This document shows, piece after piece, positions 44,391 to 54,314 of a DNA stretch of 64,000 bases. Position 1 is the first letter of the stretch. Each line of letters opens with the position of its first letter. A program made the translations under genes and the position numbers. This stretch comes from Bacteroidales bacterium (GTDB lineage Bacteria > Bacteroidota > Bacteroidia > Bacteroidales > VadinHA17): NCBI GenBank assembly GCA_009877105.1, contig WXFD01000058.1:186001-250000 (forward strand), written 5' to 3'. The notes under the pieces are model-generated. The model searched no databases, was not told where the DNA came from, and saw only the letters and a program-made list of their open reading frames with translations.

Positions 44391-46505
44391 TTAGCCAGAT
44401 TTTCCGGGGTCAGGAATGTCCCCATTCTTCTGTGATGCCGTTTTTCCCTTCTTTCTGCCGGTTTTATTTTCGCCGGATTCCTTATTGATCTCAACCAGGT
44501 CCGGTTCAGCTTCTGTCTCTTTCTTTGCCTGGGCTTCTGATTCGGCTTTGAGCTTATCGCCCTTGCGTTTTCCGAAAATCCTTTCCAGGTCTTCGCTGAA
44601 GATAACCTCTTTTTCCAGCAGGAGCTCGGCAAGCTCGGTCAGTCCTTTCATATTGGCACTAAGGACATCTTTTGCACGTTGATACGATTCTTCAATTATC
44701 AGTTTAACTTCCCGGTCGATCAGTTCGGCAGTTTTTTCGCTGTATGGTTTGGTAAAGCCGAAATCTGATTGTCCTGAAGAATCATAAAAGCTGATGTTTC
44801 CCACTTTCTCACTCATTCCGAAGAAAGAGACCATGGCATATGCCTGCTTGGTTATTTTCTCAAGATCGCTCAGTGCTCCTGTTGAGATTTTACCAAAGAC
44901 AAGTTCCTCCGAAGCTCTTCCGCCAAGGGCGTAAGCCATTTCATCCAGGAGCTGTTCCCGGGTGGTTATCTGTCTTTCTTCCGGAAGATACCAGGCTGCG
45001 CCCAGGGCTCTTCCCCTTGGTATGATCGTCACTTTCAGGAGCGGGCTGGCGTGTTCCAGAAGCCAGCTTACAGTAGCATGCCCGGCTTCGTGGTATGCTA
45101 TGGTTTTTTTCTCTTCAAGTGAGATGATCTTGTTTTTCCTTTCTAGTCCGCCCACAATTCTGTCAATGGCGTCCAGGAAATCCTGCTTCTCAACTATATT
45201 CTTATTTTTCCTTGCAGCAATAAGAGCCGCCTCGTTGCACACGTTTGCAATATCTGCTCCCGAGAAGCCCGGAGTTTGCTTGGCAAGGAAGGAAATATCG
45301 AAATTCTTCTCCATTTTAATCGGCCGGAGGTGAACCTTGAATATTGCTTCACGCTCATTCAGATCAGGAAGCTCGACATGTATCTGGCGGTCAAACCTTC
45401 CTGCCCTCAACAGGGCCCTGTCGAGTATGTCTGCCCTGTTGGTGGCTGCAAGAATAATTACTCCCATATTGGTTCCGAAGCCATCCATTTCGGTGAGCAA
45501 CTGGTTTAAAGTGTTTTCGCGTTCGTCATTTGAACTGAAACCCACATTACGACCCCTTGCCCTGCCAACAGCATCGATCTCATCGATAAACACAATACAT
45601 GGGGCCTTTTCCTTGGCCTGTTTAAACAGATCCCTGACCCGCGAAGCTCCCACACCAACGAACATCTCCACAAAATCCGATCCGGATATTGAAAAGAACG
45701 GCACATTTGCCTCTCCGGCCACAGCCTTCGCAAGAAGAGTTTTTCCCGTTCCCGGAGGTCCGATGAGAAGAGCTCCCTTGGGTATTTTTCCTCCGAGCTG
45801 TGTGTACTTCTTCGGATTCTTAAGGAAATCCACAATTTCCATTACCTCTGTCTTTGCCTCCTCCAGACCGGCAACATCATTGAAGTTTATCTTAACGTTG
45901 GTATCCTTGTCGAAAATCTGTGCCCTCGATTTTCCAACGCTAAAAATGCCTCCGGCACCGCCGGCACCACCTCCCGACATTCGCCTCATCATGTATATCC
46001 ACAGGAATATCAGCAGTATGAAAGGCAGGGTCCATCCCAGGATATCGCCGATATAATTGCGCCTGGTTTCCGACTCAGGGTAAATAACATCTTTCTCCTC
46101 ATATCCGGCTTTCTTTTGCTCATCCTCGAGAAATTTGTAAAAGATGCTTATATCCGAAATATTATATGTGAAATTGGGTTTGGGAGTACTAAGCCCGATG
46201 CTTCTGCTGCCGTTCTTGTTAAGATTTGGATACCTGTCCGACTCAATTGCCTCCTTTTTCAGGTAAATCTCCGCAACCTCCTTATTAACGACAACAATCC
46301 TCTCTATATCCCTGTTCTCGACCATTTTCTTAAGGTCGCTTGTCTGAGCCTTGGGTACCGATCTGCCTCCATATAAAAACTGAAAAGCAATTATGGAAAA
46401 GGCAAGGATCGCAAAAATCCAATTTGAATTGAACCTGGGCTTTGCGTTCTTGTCGGAACTGTTCCCCAGTCCCGGATTATTATTTTTATTATTCTTTTCA
46501 GCCAT
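44391..46505 (-). CDS. ftsH: ATP-dependent zinc metalloprotease FtsH
   Basis: Membrane-bound AAA+ protease for misfolded membrane proteins and regulators, 704 residues. It has a hydrophilic N-terminus (1-27), a first helix (about 29-46), a periplasmic domain, a second helix (about 155-172), and a Gly-rich linker (MSGGGAGGAGGIF). The AAA domain has Walker A GPPGTGKT, Walker B FIDEIDAVG and SRH arginines (RAGRFDRQ), and the zinc protease domain has HEAGH. The tail is long, acidic and lysine-rich. It is 3 bases after rsfS. Its position beside psd and cdsA fits the known role of FtsH in membrane lipid balance, though that link is inference here. Confidence 0.97.
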   Translation of the reverse strand: MAEKNNKNNNPGLGNSSDKNAKPRFNSNWIFAILAFSIIAFQFLYGGRSVPKAQTSDLKKMVENRDIERIVVVNKEVAEIYLKKEAIESDRYPNLNKNGSRSIGLSTPKPNFTYNISDISIFYKFLEDEQKKAGYEEKDVIYPESETRRNYIGDILGWTLPFILLIFLWIYMMRRMSGGGAGGAGGIFSVGKSRAQIFDKDTNVKINFNDVAGLEEAKTEVMEIVDFLKNPKKYTQLGGKIPKGALLIGPPGTGKTLLAKAVAGEANVPFFSISGSDFVEMFVGVGASRVRDLFKQAKEKAPCIVFIDEIDAVGRARGRNVGFSSNDERENTLNQLLTEMDGFGTNMGVIILAATNRADILDRALLRAGRFDRQIHVELPDLNEREAIFKVHLRPIKMEKNFDISFLAKQTPGFSGADIANVCNEAALIAARKNKNIVEKQDFLDAIDRIVGGLERKNKIISLEEKKTIAYHEAGHATVSWLLEHASPLLKVTIIPRGRALGAAWYLPEERQITTREQLLDEMAYALGGRASEELVFGKISTGALSDLEKITKQAYAMVSFFGMSEKVGNISFYDSSGQSDFGFTKPYSEKTAELIDREVKLIIEESYQRAKDVLSANMKGLTELAELLLEKEVIFSEDLERIFGKRKGDKLKAESEAQAKKETEAEPDLVEINKESGENKTGRKKGKTASQKNGDIPDPGKSG

Positions 46506-46508
46506 AAA

Positions 46509-46889
46509 TTAATAATTTATCTGATTGTCTTCAATTGCCTCCAGGGAAGCATCAGCCCAAAGTGATTCAAGGCTGTAAAAACTCCTGTATTCTTCAAGAA
46601 ATACATGAACAACAACGTTTCCGTAATCAAGCAGGACCCAAAAACAGTTGTCAAGCCCTTCAATATGTCCGGGCTTCTCCCCCGTACCTGTTCGCACAGT
46701 GTCCTCTATGGAACTGGTTATCGAGTCAACCTGTGTGACTGAAGAACCATGACAGATCACAAAGAAGTCGGTGATCCTGTTTTCCAGGCCCCTTAAATCT
46801 ATTTTCAGAATATCTTTCCCTTTCTTTTCAACTATCCCCCTTATAATATTTTCAAGCAGCAATTCGGTTTCGTCCCGCCTTTTCTTCAT
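46509..46889 (-). CDS. rsfS: Ribosome silencing factor RsfS
   Basis: Binds L14 of the large subunit and blocks subunit joining during starvation. 126 residues, usual size, with the Iojap-family core DIKIDLRGLENRITDFFVICHG-like pattern (as DLRGLENRITDFFVI) and the later WVLLDYGNVVVHVFLEEYR segment. First gene of the leftward rsfS-ftsH-cdsA-psd-fprA series. Confidence 0.95.
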   Translation of the reverse strand: MKKRRDETELLLENIIRGIVEKKGKDILKIDLRGLENRITDFFVICHGSSVTQVDSITSSIEDTVRTGTGEKPGHIEGLDNCFWVLLDYGNVVVHVFLEEYRSFYSLESLWADASLEAIEDNQINY

Positions 46890-46917
46890 CCGTAACTATC
46901 AATTAAATATCAAGTCG

Positions 46918-46947
46918 CAAAAGTACAAACTTTTATCCGTATTTTTG
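46918..46947. promoter_or_regulatory. Divergent -7 elements for rsfS and birA
   Basis: On the minus strand 46918-46925 reads TACTTTTG, about 29 bases before the rsfS ATG. On the plus strand 46940-46947 reads TATTTTTG, about 80 bases before birA. Both fit TAnnTTTG; the -33 boxes are unclear. Confidence 0.38.
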
Positions 46948-47028
46948 TATGGCAGCCCTGAATTTACAATTTAAGTACCAGCCCGGTAAGAAATGAAGCC
47001 CGTCAAACCCTCCTGAAGCATCACAAGA

Positions 47029-47772
47029 ATGATAATTGGCTCCAAAATAATTTTTATCCGGAACATCTCATCGACCAATACGTTTGCCTCAGGTCTTTTG
47101 AAGAAAGATCCGGTTCCTGCCGAAGGCACGGTAATATATACTGATTATCAGACGGCCGGCCGGGGTCAGAGAGAAAACAAATGGGAAAGCGAAGCCGGAA
47201 AAAACATATTGTGTAGCATTATTCTGTTTCCCGGCATGGTAGCCCCGGAAGATCAGTACGTGATTTCCATGACAATATCGCTTGGCATATATGATTTTAT
47301 TTCTGAGAAGGTCCATGGATGCAAAATCAAATGGCCCAACGACATTTATGTCGGTGATTCAAAGATTGCAGGTGTATTGATAGAAAACTCGATTCTCGAC
47401 GGAAAGATAGGTAGTAGCATTGCCGGCATTGGACTTAACCTGAATCAGACAAGATTCATCAGCGGAGCCCCTAACCCGGTTTCGCTTAAAATGCTTACGG
47501 GCGAGGAATACGATCCGGAAATATGCCTTAAACAGCTCATAAAAAACCTGGATAAAAGTTACAAGCAGCTTCTGGCAGCAGATCATGAAAATATCAGGTC
47601 CCGGTTCTCCTCCCTGCTGTACCGGCTGAATGAATGGCACAGTTACAGGGCAGGTGATATGATCTTTGAGGGAAAAATAGCTGCGGTCACTGGCAGAGGT
47701 AATCTGACCGTGGTGGACAGAGCCGGTAAAAGCCTTGAATTTGGCACAAAGGAAATTGAATATATTTTATGA
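47029..47772 (+). CDS. birA: Biotin--[acetyl-CoA-carboxylase] ligase, monofunctional
   Basis: Attaches biotin to the carboxyl carrier protein of acetyl-CoA carboxylase and related enzymes. 247 residues, catalytic domain plus a short C-terminal SH3-like domain. The biotinyl-AMP loop GRGQREN and the KWPNDIYVGDSKIAGVL block are present. The N-terminal helix-turn-helix of E. coli BirA is absent, so it is not a repressor. Its 3' end overlaps the convergent SRPBCC gene by 6 bases. Confidence 0.94.
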   Translation: MIIGSKIIFIRNISSTNTFASGLLKKDPVPAEGTVIYTDYQTAGRGQRENKWESEAGKNILCSIILFPGMVAPEDQYVISMTISLGIYDFISEKVHGCKIKWPNDIYVGDSKIAGVLIENSILDGKIGSSIAGIGLNLNQTRFISGAPNPVSLKMLTGEEYDPEICLKQLIKNLDKSYKQLLAADHENIRSRFSSLLYRLNEWHSYRAGDMIFEGKIAAVTGRGNLTVVDRAGKSLEFGTKEIEYIL

Positions 47773-48192
47773 TTTTTTCCAGTCCCTGAATTTCTCCATT
47801 TCCAGGATCAGGATGTCAAGAAACCTGGCAATATGCTTTTCTGCCATCATTTTCATGAACGGATTCATTTCTGCATTTACCCTTATGACGACTTTTGCTT
47901 TTTCAGAATCTCCTCCGGTTATCTCCAGGTTCAGCAGGAGATTCTGGATATCCAGCAGTTCAGCCCTGTAAACCACCTCAGAATACGGGGTTTTCCTGAT
48001 TATTTGTATTTTCATGCTGCCCAGCGGGTCAAATGAAAGGGCACAGGATTCGCCGGTCGATTCAATTATTTTTGCAGTGTCCGGTGGCAGCAGGTTTATC
48101 ATGTTGCCCATATCGGCTGCAAATTCAAATATCTCCCTGGGAGTGCATGTCAAAACTCCTTCCCTGCTTGTATATTCTGCTGATTGTCCCAT
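47767..48192 (-). CDS. SRPBCC family protein
   Basis: Small helix-grip (START/Bet v1-like) protein of 141 residues, with the opening YTSREGVLTCTPREIFEF pattern of the SRPBCC superfamily and a long C-terminal helix (RFLDILILEMEKFRDW). Such proteins bind hydrophobic ligands; the ligand here is unknown. Its ATG follows the pyrE stop with no base between, so the two are co-translated. The pairing with pyrE is seen in other Bacteroidota. Confidence 0.75.
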   Translation of the reverse strand: MGQSAEYTSREGVLTCTPREIFEFAADMGNMINLLPPDTAKIIESTGESCALSFDPLGSMKIQIIRKTPYSEVVYRAELLDIQNLLLNLEITGGDSEKAKVVIRVNAEMNPFMKMMAEKHIARFLDILILEMEKFRDWKKS

Positions 48193-48834
48193 TTAATCAG
48201 ATTTCTGACCCCAGCCTGAGGGATCTGTTCTCCACCTTTTCAGTGTCTCCAGTTCAGACTCGCCTATATAACCCGAAGAAAGTGCTGTTTCTATTAAAGT
48301 ACTGTAATTGCCGAGGGTGTCAAGCTTACAACCCTGGGCAGCAAACCCGTCTGCTGCCCTCTCAAATTCATAGGTGAAAATTGCCAGCATTCCCAAAACA
48401 TCACATCCTGCTTCCCTTAATGCTTTGACTGCACCCAGGCTGCTGCCCCCGGTGGAAACAAGGTCCTCAATAACCACAACTTTCCGGCCCGGTTCGAAAT
48501 AACCCTCAATCTGATTACCCAGGCCATGCTCCTTTGCGCCCGAGCGCACATAGATGAAGGGCAGGTTCAGTTTATCCGCCGTGAGGACCCCATGGGCAAT
48601 GGCACCTGTTGCAACTCCGGCTATAATCTCTGCATCAGGATACAGATTCCTTACATATTCCGCGAATTTCTCACTGATAAATGATCTTACTTCCGGAAAG
48701 GATAATGTTTTCCGGTTATCACAATATATCGGTGACTTCCATCCCGACGCCCAGGTAAACGGATTTGACGGTTGCAATTTTATTGCTTTAATTTGTAACA
48801 GATAATCAGCGATCTTTGTTGCACAATCTTCCAT
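48193..48834 (-). CDS. pyrE: Orotate phosphoribosyltransferase
   Basis: Forms OMP from orotate and PRPP in pyrimidine synthesis. 213 residues from the ATG at 48834. The frame is open seven codons further, but that start would overlap the divergent NUDIX gene. The PRPP-binding motif VVVIEDLVSTGGSS is intact, and GWKSPIYCDNRK near the N-terminus matches the orotate site. Only 6 bases separate its ATG from the divergent NUDIX ATG. Confidence 0.95.
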   Translation of the reverse strand: MEDCATKIADYLLQIKAIKLQPSNPFTWASGWKSPIYCDNRKTLSFPEVRSFISEKFAEYVRNLYPDAEIIAGVATGAIAHGVLTADKLNLPFIYVRSGAKEHGLGNQIEGYFEPGRKVVVIEDLVSTGGSSLGAVKALREAGCDVLGMLAIFTYEFERAADGFAAQGCKLDTLGNYSTLIETALSSGYIGESELETLKRWRTDPSGWGQKSD

Positions 48835-48840
48835 TTCAGA

Positions 48841-49452
48841 ATGTATAAGGTTCACTTCGAAGACAGATTCCTATTGATCAGTGCCGAACCTGACCGGTTA
48901 CAAAAATACGGGTTATTCTATAAATTCGGTGCCACAAAGGAACTATATAAGCTTATTTCCGATTTTCAGGCCGATGATTCAATCTATTCGATCAATATTT
49001 TCGGAACCAACATAAGACATATCTGGAGGATTTTCCGCATATATTTCATCGAAGTCGGGGCGGCTGGCGGGCTGGTAAGGCATTCTTCGGGCAGATATCT
49101 GTTCATTGAGAGAAAGGGAAGGCTGGATCTGCCAAAGGGTCATATTGAAAGTGACGAGGATCCCGAGACATGTGCCTTGAGGGAGGTTCAGGAAGAATGC
49201 GGAATAACCGGACATAAAATAACCAGATTTCTTGATTCCACCTACCATACCTATACATGCCGCGGCATTTCGTACCTTAAAAACACCAGGTGGTACCTGA
49301 TGGATTATTCAGGTACAATGGACATCAAACCCCAGCTTGAGGAAGGGATCACCAAGGCTGAGTGGCTGACAAAGGAAGAAGTGAGCCGGTTAAAGGCAGG
49401 TGCATGGCATTCGCTCATGGACCTTATAAACATATCCATCCTGAAAGACTGA
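48841..49452 (+). CDS. NUDIX hydrolase
   Basis: Pyrophosphohydrolase of 203 residues. An N-terminal domain of about 75 residues with no clear match precedes a NUDIX domain with the full box GHIESDEDPETCALREVQEE (G-x5-E-x7-RE-x2-EE). The substrate cannot be read; nucleotide, dinucleotide or sugar-nucleotide pyrophosphates are all possible. It is back to back with pyrE, so its promoter must lie within pyrE coding sequence. Confidence 0.88.
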   Translation: MYKVHFEDRFLLISAEPDRLQKYGLFYKFGATKELYKLISDFQADDSIYSINIFGTNIRHIWRIFRIYFIEVGAAGGLVRHSSGRYLFIERKGRLDLPKGHIESDEDPETCALREVQEECGITGHKITRFLDSTYHTYTCRGISYLKNTRWYLMDYSGTMDIKPQLEEGITKAEWLTKEEVSRLKAGAWHSLMDLINISILKD

Positions 49453-49467
49453 CCGTTAAAAAAAATA

Positions 49468-49950
49468 CTATTCTTCCTCTCCCTTGTAATCTTTCAGTTT
49501 AATAGCAGCCGGTACGAAGCGGGAAGCATCCCCGCCACTGCGTATAATGTCCCTCACTATGGAGGAATTTATGGGTGAATGCTCAGGGATCGTAAGAAAA
49601 AATACTGATTCAACATCCGCTGCCAGTGCCTTGTTTACCTGGGCAATGGCTCTTTCAAATTCAAAGTCTGCCGCTGTCCTGAGTCCCCTGAGGATGTAGC
49701 GTGCATTATGCCTTATGCAGTAGTCAACCGTAAGTCCCTCATAATGATCAACCTTAACTCTGGGTTCATCCTGGAATACCCTTCCTATCATTTCCTTCCT
49801 CACATGAACGGGATAATAGTTTTTTTTCAGGGCGTTGGCACCCACCGCAATGATTATTTCATCAAACAGGTTAAGGGCCCTTTTTACAATTCCTTCATGA
49901 CCAATAGTGAACGGGTCAAAAGAACCGGGAAAAACGGCAATTTTTTTCAT
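49468..49950 (-). CDS. coaD: Phosphopantetheine adenylyltransferase
   Basis: Penultimate step of coenzyme A synthesis. 160 residues, usual size, with the nucleotidyltransferase motif FPGSFDPFTIGHEGI at the N-terminus (TxxH-type GH at 17-18) and the later LRTAADFEFE and NSSIVRDI blocks. The start codon overlaps the lon stop (ATGA), so translation is coupled and coaD would respond to the same promoter as lon. Confidence 0.96.
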   Translation of the reverse strand: MKKIAVFPGSFDPFTIGHEGIVKRALNLFDEIIIAVGANALKKNYYPVHVRKEMIGRVFQDEPRVKVDHYEGLTVDYCIRHNARYILRGLRTAADFEFERAIAQVNKALAADVESVFFLTIPEHSPINSSIVRDIIRSGGDASRFVPAAIKLKDYKGEEE

Positions 49951-52409
49951 TCAAATGTGATTTTCTTAGGATTTTTAACTTTCTGCCTCAGCAGGGAAAG
50001 TTCCAACACCTCCATGATCGTGTCTACATAATGAAATTTAAGTCCCCTGATATAGATCTCATTGATATCTTCAACATCCTTCCTGTTGTCTTCCGATATA
50101 ATGATCTCCTTAATACTGGCCCGCTTGGCGGCAAGGATCTTCTCCTTAATTCCCCCAACCGGAAGCACTTTGCCCCTGAGAGTTATTTCTCCCGTCATTG
50201 CAAGGAATTTTTTCACTTTTCGCTGCGTAAATGCCGATGCAATTGATGTTGCCATGGTAATACCGGCTGAAGGGCCGTCTTTGGGAATGGCTCCTTCCGG
50301 GATATGTATATGTATGTCCCATTTTTCGGAAAAGTTGTCAGGAAGGGCCAGCAGCCGGGCATTCGATTTCAGGTATTCGAGAGCAATTATGGCCGATTCC
50401 TTCATTACCTCTCCCAGGTTGCCGGTGAGTGTAAGTTTTCCGGTTCCGCGGCTAAGGCTCGTTTCAACAAACAGGATTTCGCCGCCTGCCGCTGTCCAGG
50501 CAAGGCCCGTAACCACCCCGGCCTGTTCATTGCCCGCATAGATGTCGCGTACATATTTCGGGGGTCCGAGAATCTCAATAACCTTTTTCTCTGACAATTC
50601 AGTTTCATAGCTGATGCCCGACGCGATATTCTTGGCTGTAACCCTGAGTATCTTGGCCAGCTTCTTGTCAAGCTCCCGCACTCCCGATTCCCTCGTATAT
50701 TTTTCAATAATCGTTTCCATCACCTTTCTGCTGATGGAAATCTGATCCGGTCTTACTCCGTGGTTCTCAATCTGTTTTGGAAGCAGGTGAAGTTCTGCTA
50801 TCTCAAGTTTCTCCTCCACAAGATATCCGGTGATCTCTATGAGTTCCATCCTGTCCCTTAAAGCAGGACTGATTGTGGCGAGATTATTGGCGGTGGCAAT
50901 GAAAAGCACCCTGGAAAGGTCATATTCCATCTCCAGGAAATTGTCGAAAAAGGTGCTGTTCTGTTCCGGATCGAGCACTTCAAGCAGGGCTGAAGAGGGA
51001 TCACCACGGAAATCCTGTCCAACCTTGTCGATCTCATCCAGAATGAAAACCGGGTTGGATGATCCGGCTCTTTTCAGGTTCTGTACTATCCTGCCCGGCA
51101 TTGCACCGATATATGTTTTCCGGTGTCCTCTTATTTCTGCCTCATCGTGAAGACCTCCGAGTGACATTCTTACATATTTCCGGCCGAGGGCCTTGGCAAC
51201 TGATTTTCCGAGTGATGTTTTCCCGACTCCCGGCGGACCGTGAAGACAGAGAATGGGCGATTTCAGATCTCCTTTCAGTTTAAGCACGGCCAGATGTTCC
51301 AGAATCCTTTCCTTGACTTCCTCGAGCCCGAAATGATCTTTGTCAAGAACATGCCTGGCATTGTTCAGGTCGAGATTGTCTTCTGTACATAAGTTCCATG
51401 GCAGATCCAGGAGGGTCTGAATATAGTTCACCTGGACGGAATATTCCGCAGCTGCAGGATTGAGCCTGTTCAGCTTATCAAGTTCCTTTTCAAATGTCTT
51501 CCTGACCTCAGCCGGCCAGTCCTTTGACTCTCCCTTCTTCCTGTATTCCTCTATCTCCTTCTCAAGCGGATTCCCGCCAAGCTCATTCTGAATCGTTTTC
51601 ATCTGCTGGTGGAGAAGGAATTCACGCTGTTGCTGATCCAGATCGCTTTTCACCTTCGACTGGAGTTCATTTTTCAGCTCAAGTAGTTGTATCTCCTGCA
51701 CCAGGTATTCCAGCAACTGATAGCCCCGGTCGCGGAGATTGTTTATTTCAAGAAGGCGCTGCTTATCCTGAACTTTTATATCTGTATTTGAACAGATGAA
51801 GTTTATGAGATAGGTGCTGTTCTCGATATTCTTGATTGCAAATGAAGCCTCGGGAGAGATATTGGGATTGATTTTTATTATCTTGAGAGACAAGTCCCTG
51901 AGCGATCCAACAACAGCATCGAAATCTTTGCTCGGGAGCTCTGGCCTGGTCTCGGGGATAGGCTTGACACGCGCTATGAAGTAAGGGTCGTCTGCAACGA
52001 GTTCCTGCAATACCATCCTTTTCCGTCCCTGAATTATTGCCGTGGTGGAGCCGTCGGGCATTTCAAGGAGCTTAACTATCTGACCAATGGTCCCTACGGT
52101 ATGAAGATCGGGAAAAGCAGGATTTTCAGTATCAGGGTCCCGCTGGGCAACAGTTCCCATTATCCTGTCAGACTTATAAACATCCTTTATCAGCTGAATT
52201 GATTTCGGACGTCCGATTGATATCGGAATCACCACTCCCGGAAAAAGTACTGTGTTTCTCAATGAAAGTACGGGAATGGTTTCCGGCACCTCAACATCCT
52301 CAAGATCACCATCCTCCCCATCTGCAATGATAGGAACGATATCTCCGGTGCCATCCATGAGATCCGGAATAAAAAAACTCTTAACCGTTCGCCTCAGTTT
52401 CTTGTCCAT
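49947..52409 (-). CDS. lon: ATP-dependent protease Lon
   Basis: Cytoplasmic AAA+ serine protease for damaged and regulatory proteins, 820 residues. The N-terminal LON substrate domain (about 40-240) and coiled coil come first. The AAA+ module has Walker [14 protein letters not shown] and Walker B FILDEIDK. The protease domain has the catalytic Ser in [12 protein letters not shown] and a Lys about 43 residues later ([10 protein letters not shown]). A near-perfect sigma-54 promoter lies about 60 bases upstream. The stop overlaps the coaD start. Confidence 0.97.
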   Translation of the reverse strand: MDKKLRRTVKSFFIPDLMDGTGDIVPIIADGEDGDLEDVEVPETIPVLSLRNTVLFPGVVIPISIGRPKSIQLIKDVYKSDRIMGTVAQRDPDTENPAFPDLHTVGTIGQIVKLLEMPDGSTTAIIQGRKRMVLQELVADDPYFIARVKPIPETRPELPSKDFDAVVGSLRDLSLKIIKINPNISPEASFAIKNIENSTYLINFICSNTDIKVQDKQRLLEINNLRDRGYQLLEYLVQEIQLLELKNELQSKVKSDLDQQQREFLLHQQMKTIQNELGGNPLEKEIEEYRKKGESKDWPAEVRKTFEKELDKLNRLNPAAAEYSVQVNYIQTLLDLPWNLCTEDNLDLNNARHVLDKDHFGLEEVKERILEHLAVLKLKGDLKSPILCLHGPPGVGKTSLGKSVAKALGRKYVRMSLGGLHDEAEIRGHRKTYIGAMPGRIVQNLKRAGSSNPVFILDEIDKVGQDFRGDPSSALLEVLDPEQNSTFFDNFLEMEYDLSRVLFIATANNLATISPALRDRMELIEITGYLVEEKLEIAELHLLPKQIENHGVRPDQISISRKVMETIIEKYTRESGVRELDKKLAKILRVTAKNIASGISYETELSEKKVIEILGPPKYVRDIYAGNEQAGVVTGLAWTAAGGEILFVETSLSRGTGKLTLTGNLGEVMKESAIIALEYLKSNARLLALPDNFSEKWDIHIHIPEGAIPKDGPSAGITMATSIASAFTQRKVKKFLAMTGEITLRGKVLPVGGIKEKILAAKRASIKEIIISEDNRKDVEDINEIYIRGLKFHYVDTIMEVLELSLLRQKVKNPKKITFE

Positions 52410-52469
52410 CTATGAAAAAATGCTGTCAAAGTTACAAAAAATTTCCCACCGGAAGTCAGGAAAGTCCAG

Positions 52470-52485
52470 AGCAATCATTGTGCCA
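52470..52485 (-). promoter_or_regulatory. Sigma-54 (-24/-12) promoter of lon
   Basis: The minus strand reads TGGCACAATGATTGCT: TGGCAC, five bases, TTGCT, with the obligatory GG-N10-GC spacing. It matches the RpoN consensus TGGCACGNNNNTTGCW at all but the seventh base. The predicted start near 52459 gives a 50-base leader before the lon ATG. No TAnnTTTG box competes in this short gap. Confidence 0.65.
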
Positions 52486-52498
52486 TTCCCTGCAATTC

Positions 52499-52526
52499 AA
52501 AAAAAAACCCGGCACGTTTAGCCGGG
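52499..52526 (-). terminator. Rho-independent terminator of rpmE2
   Basis: CCCGGC (52508-52513) and GCCGGG (52521-52526) form a six-pair GC stem with a 7-base loop. On the minus strand it is followed by a run of T (52499-52507). It lies about 20 bases after the rpmE2 stop and just upstream of the lon promoter. Confidence 0.85.
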
Positions 52527-52544
52527 ATCCTGGATTTTTTTCTT

Positions 52545-52808
52545 CTATTTTTTCCTGCCAACATGATCCTTATAACGGTTCATGAACTTATCAACCCTTC
52601 CTGCAGTGTCAACAAGCTTCATTTTGCCCGTATAAAACGGATGCGATGTATTCGAGATCTCAAGCTTGATCAACGGGTACTCATTTCCGTCCTCCCATTT
52701 AATGGTTTCCCTGGATGGTGCTGTTGACCTGGTAAGAAATGAATATCCGTTCGACATATCCTGGAAAACAACCAGTCTGTAATTGCTGGGATGTATACCG
52801 TTCTTCAT
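52545..52808 (-). CDS. rpmE2: Ribosomal protein L31 type B
   Basis: Large-subunit protein of 87 residues. It is the type B form: the zinc-binding cysteines of type A L31 are absent (no Cys at all), and the type B segments [19 protein letters not shown] and HPFYTG are present. In organisms with both forms, type B replaces type A in zinc shortage; in Bacteroidota it is often the only L31. Monocistronic with a strong terminator. Confidence 0.95.
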   Translation of the reverse strand: MKNGIHPSNYRLVVFQDMSNGYSFLTRSTAPSRETIKWEDGNEYPLIKLEISNTSHPFYTGKMKLVDTAGRVDKFMNRYKDHVGRKK

Positions 52809-52888
52809 CTTTCTTTCATTTTAAAATCCGGCTGTCCTTTTTTAAATAAAGGTTGGCAAAGTTACGTAAATTTTTATTAAAAACAATT

Positions 52889-54115
52889 TTATTTTTTGTT
52901 TCCCGGCTGATCCGGTTCCGAATCGGGAATGCCTGCCATTTCAACCTTATACCTGGTAAATTTGAGCTTTTTGTTGATAAGGTATCTGTATGTAATGTGC
53001 GTTTTAGCCTTTCTGGCTCCCAGGGCTTCATAAATTGCTATCATTTTCGGATTGAAATCTCCCACCCACGAAAGTTCCAGTTCCTTGTACCATGGTTTTC
53101 TTTTGAAGACTTCATAAAGATTATAAAAGATGGCAGATTCAACCCCGCTGTTCTGGTACGATGGAAGCACTCCTCCGACAACTGCCCTCATCCTTGTCAT
53201 CTTATGGGTCAACTTGAAGTAAAGGAACCTGATCTTATTCAGTAAATGCAGTTTCCCTCTTAAGCTTTTCAGGATCTGGTTAAAATCGGGATAGAGGATA
53301 AAAAAGGCTATTGGTTTATCGTTGAAATAAGCAAACCAGATTATATCCTGATCAATAACAGGTTTTGCCTTCCTGAACAAAGCATCGAGCAATTCGGGAT
53401 CAAGGGGGGTAAAATCCTCCTTGAAACTTTTCCATGTTGCATTATATATCTCAACAAGATCATCAATGAATTTCTGCTTCCTGGCAAATTCAAAATGGCG
53501 GAAAGAATACCCGGGACGTTTTGACAGCCATTCTGCTATTTTCATGATTCGGGGCGGAAACTCCACTATTTTATTGTCGGATGTTCTTACATCCCTGTGA
53601 TATGAATATTGTTCAAAATAATTCCTGAATCCATACTCCTCAAAAAAGCTCCTGTAATACTCCTTATTATATGGCATTCCGTAGCCCTGCTGCATGAATC
53701 CATCAACAAGCAGTCCCCAGTTATTGTCATTCTCCCCGAAGTTAATGGGTCCGTCCATGGCTTCCATTCCTTTTGAGGTCAGCCATTCCCGGCCTGCATC
53801 GAAAAGCATGAAGGCGGCATTTTTATCATTAATCACCTCGAAAAAACCAATCCCGCCTGTAGGCTGGAAATGAGCGTCTGATCTGACCTTGTCGATGAAA
53901 GCGGCAATACGGCCAATGGTCCTGCCGCTGTCATCTTTAAGTATCCACCTGTTTGCCTCACCCTGCCTGAACAGGTAATTCCTTTCCGGGTCAAACAGGG
54001 CCTCCAGTTCCGAATCCAGCTGGCAAACCCAGTTGGGATCCCCTTTATACAGCCGCCTTGGAAGATTCAGAAACTCCTCCCTGTCCCTTTTAGTTGTAAC
54101 CTGGATAATTTGCAT
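52889..54115 (-). CDS. GNAT-like acyltransferase family protein (YghO-like)
   Basis: Protein of about 408 residues from the ATG at 54115. A further in-frame ATG 30 bases upstream is possible, but the conserved region begins at MQIIQVTTKRDREEFL. Relatives are annotated as GNAT superfamily or YghO-like proteins. Visible blocks include PRRLYKGDPNWVCQL, DGPINFGENDNNWG and, in the second half, an acetyltransferase-like pattern (PIAFFILYPDF, then WVGDFNPKMIAIYEALGAR). No signal peptide or membrane helix. Function is unknown: N-acyl transfer to a lipid or amino acid is plausible, not shown. Confidence 0.72.
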   Translation of the reverse strand: MQIIQVTTKRDREEFLNLPRRLYKGDPNWVCQLDSELEALFDPERNYLFRQGEANRWILKDDSGRTIGRIAAFIDKVRSDAHFQPTGGIGFFEVINDKNAAFMLFDAGREWLTSKGMEAMDGPINFGENDNNWGLLVDGFMQQGYGMPYNKEYYRSFFEEYGFRNYFEQYSYHRDVRTSDNKIVEFPPRIMKIAEWLSKRPGYSFRHFEFARKQKFIDDLVEIYNATWKSFKEDFTPLDPELLDALFRKAKPVIDQDIIWFAYFNDKPIAFFILYPDFNQILKSLRGKLHLLNKIRFLYFKLTHKMTRMRAVVGGVLPSYQNSGVESAIFYNLYEVFKRKPWYKELELSWVGDFNPKMIAIYEALGARKAKTHITYRYLINKKLKFTRYKVEMAGIPDSEPDQPGNKK

Positions 54116-54314
54116 AATGTTTTTTAATGCATATGGTTTGAACAAATTGCCAATACGAAGAAACTGGCCATCAACCGAAACCGCAAATATAAAAAGATTT
54201 TTAAAACCGGTTGCGGGAACCGCTTCCGCTGTTTTTTCAACAACGCGATTTCCCTGTGGAATTCATCACTGTACATGAGCCAGGACTATGCCGGAATTCT
54301 TCGGCTGCCTGCAA

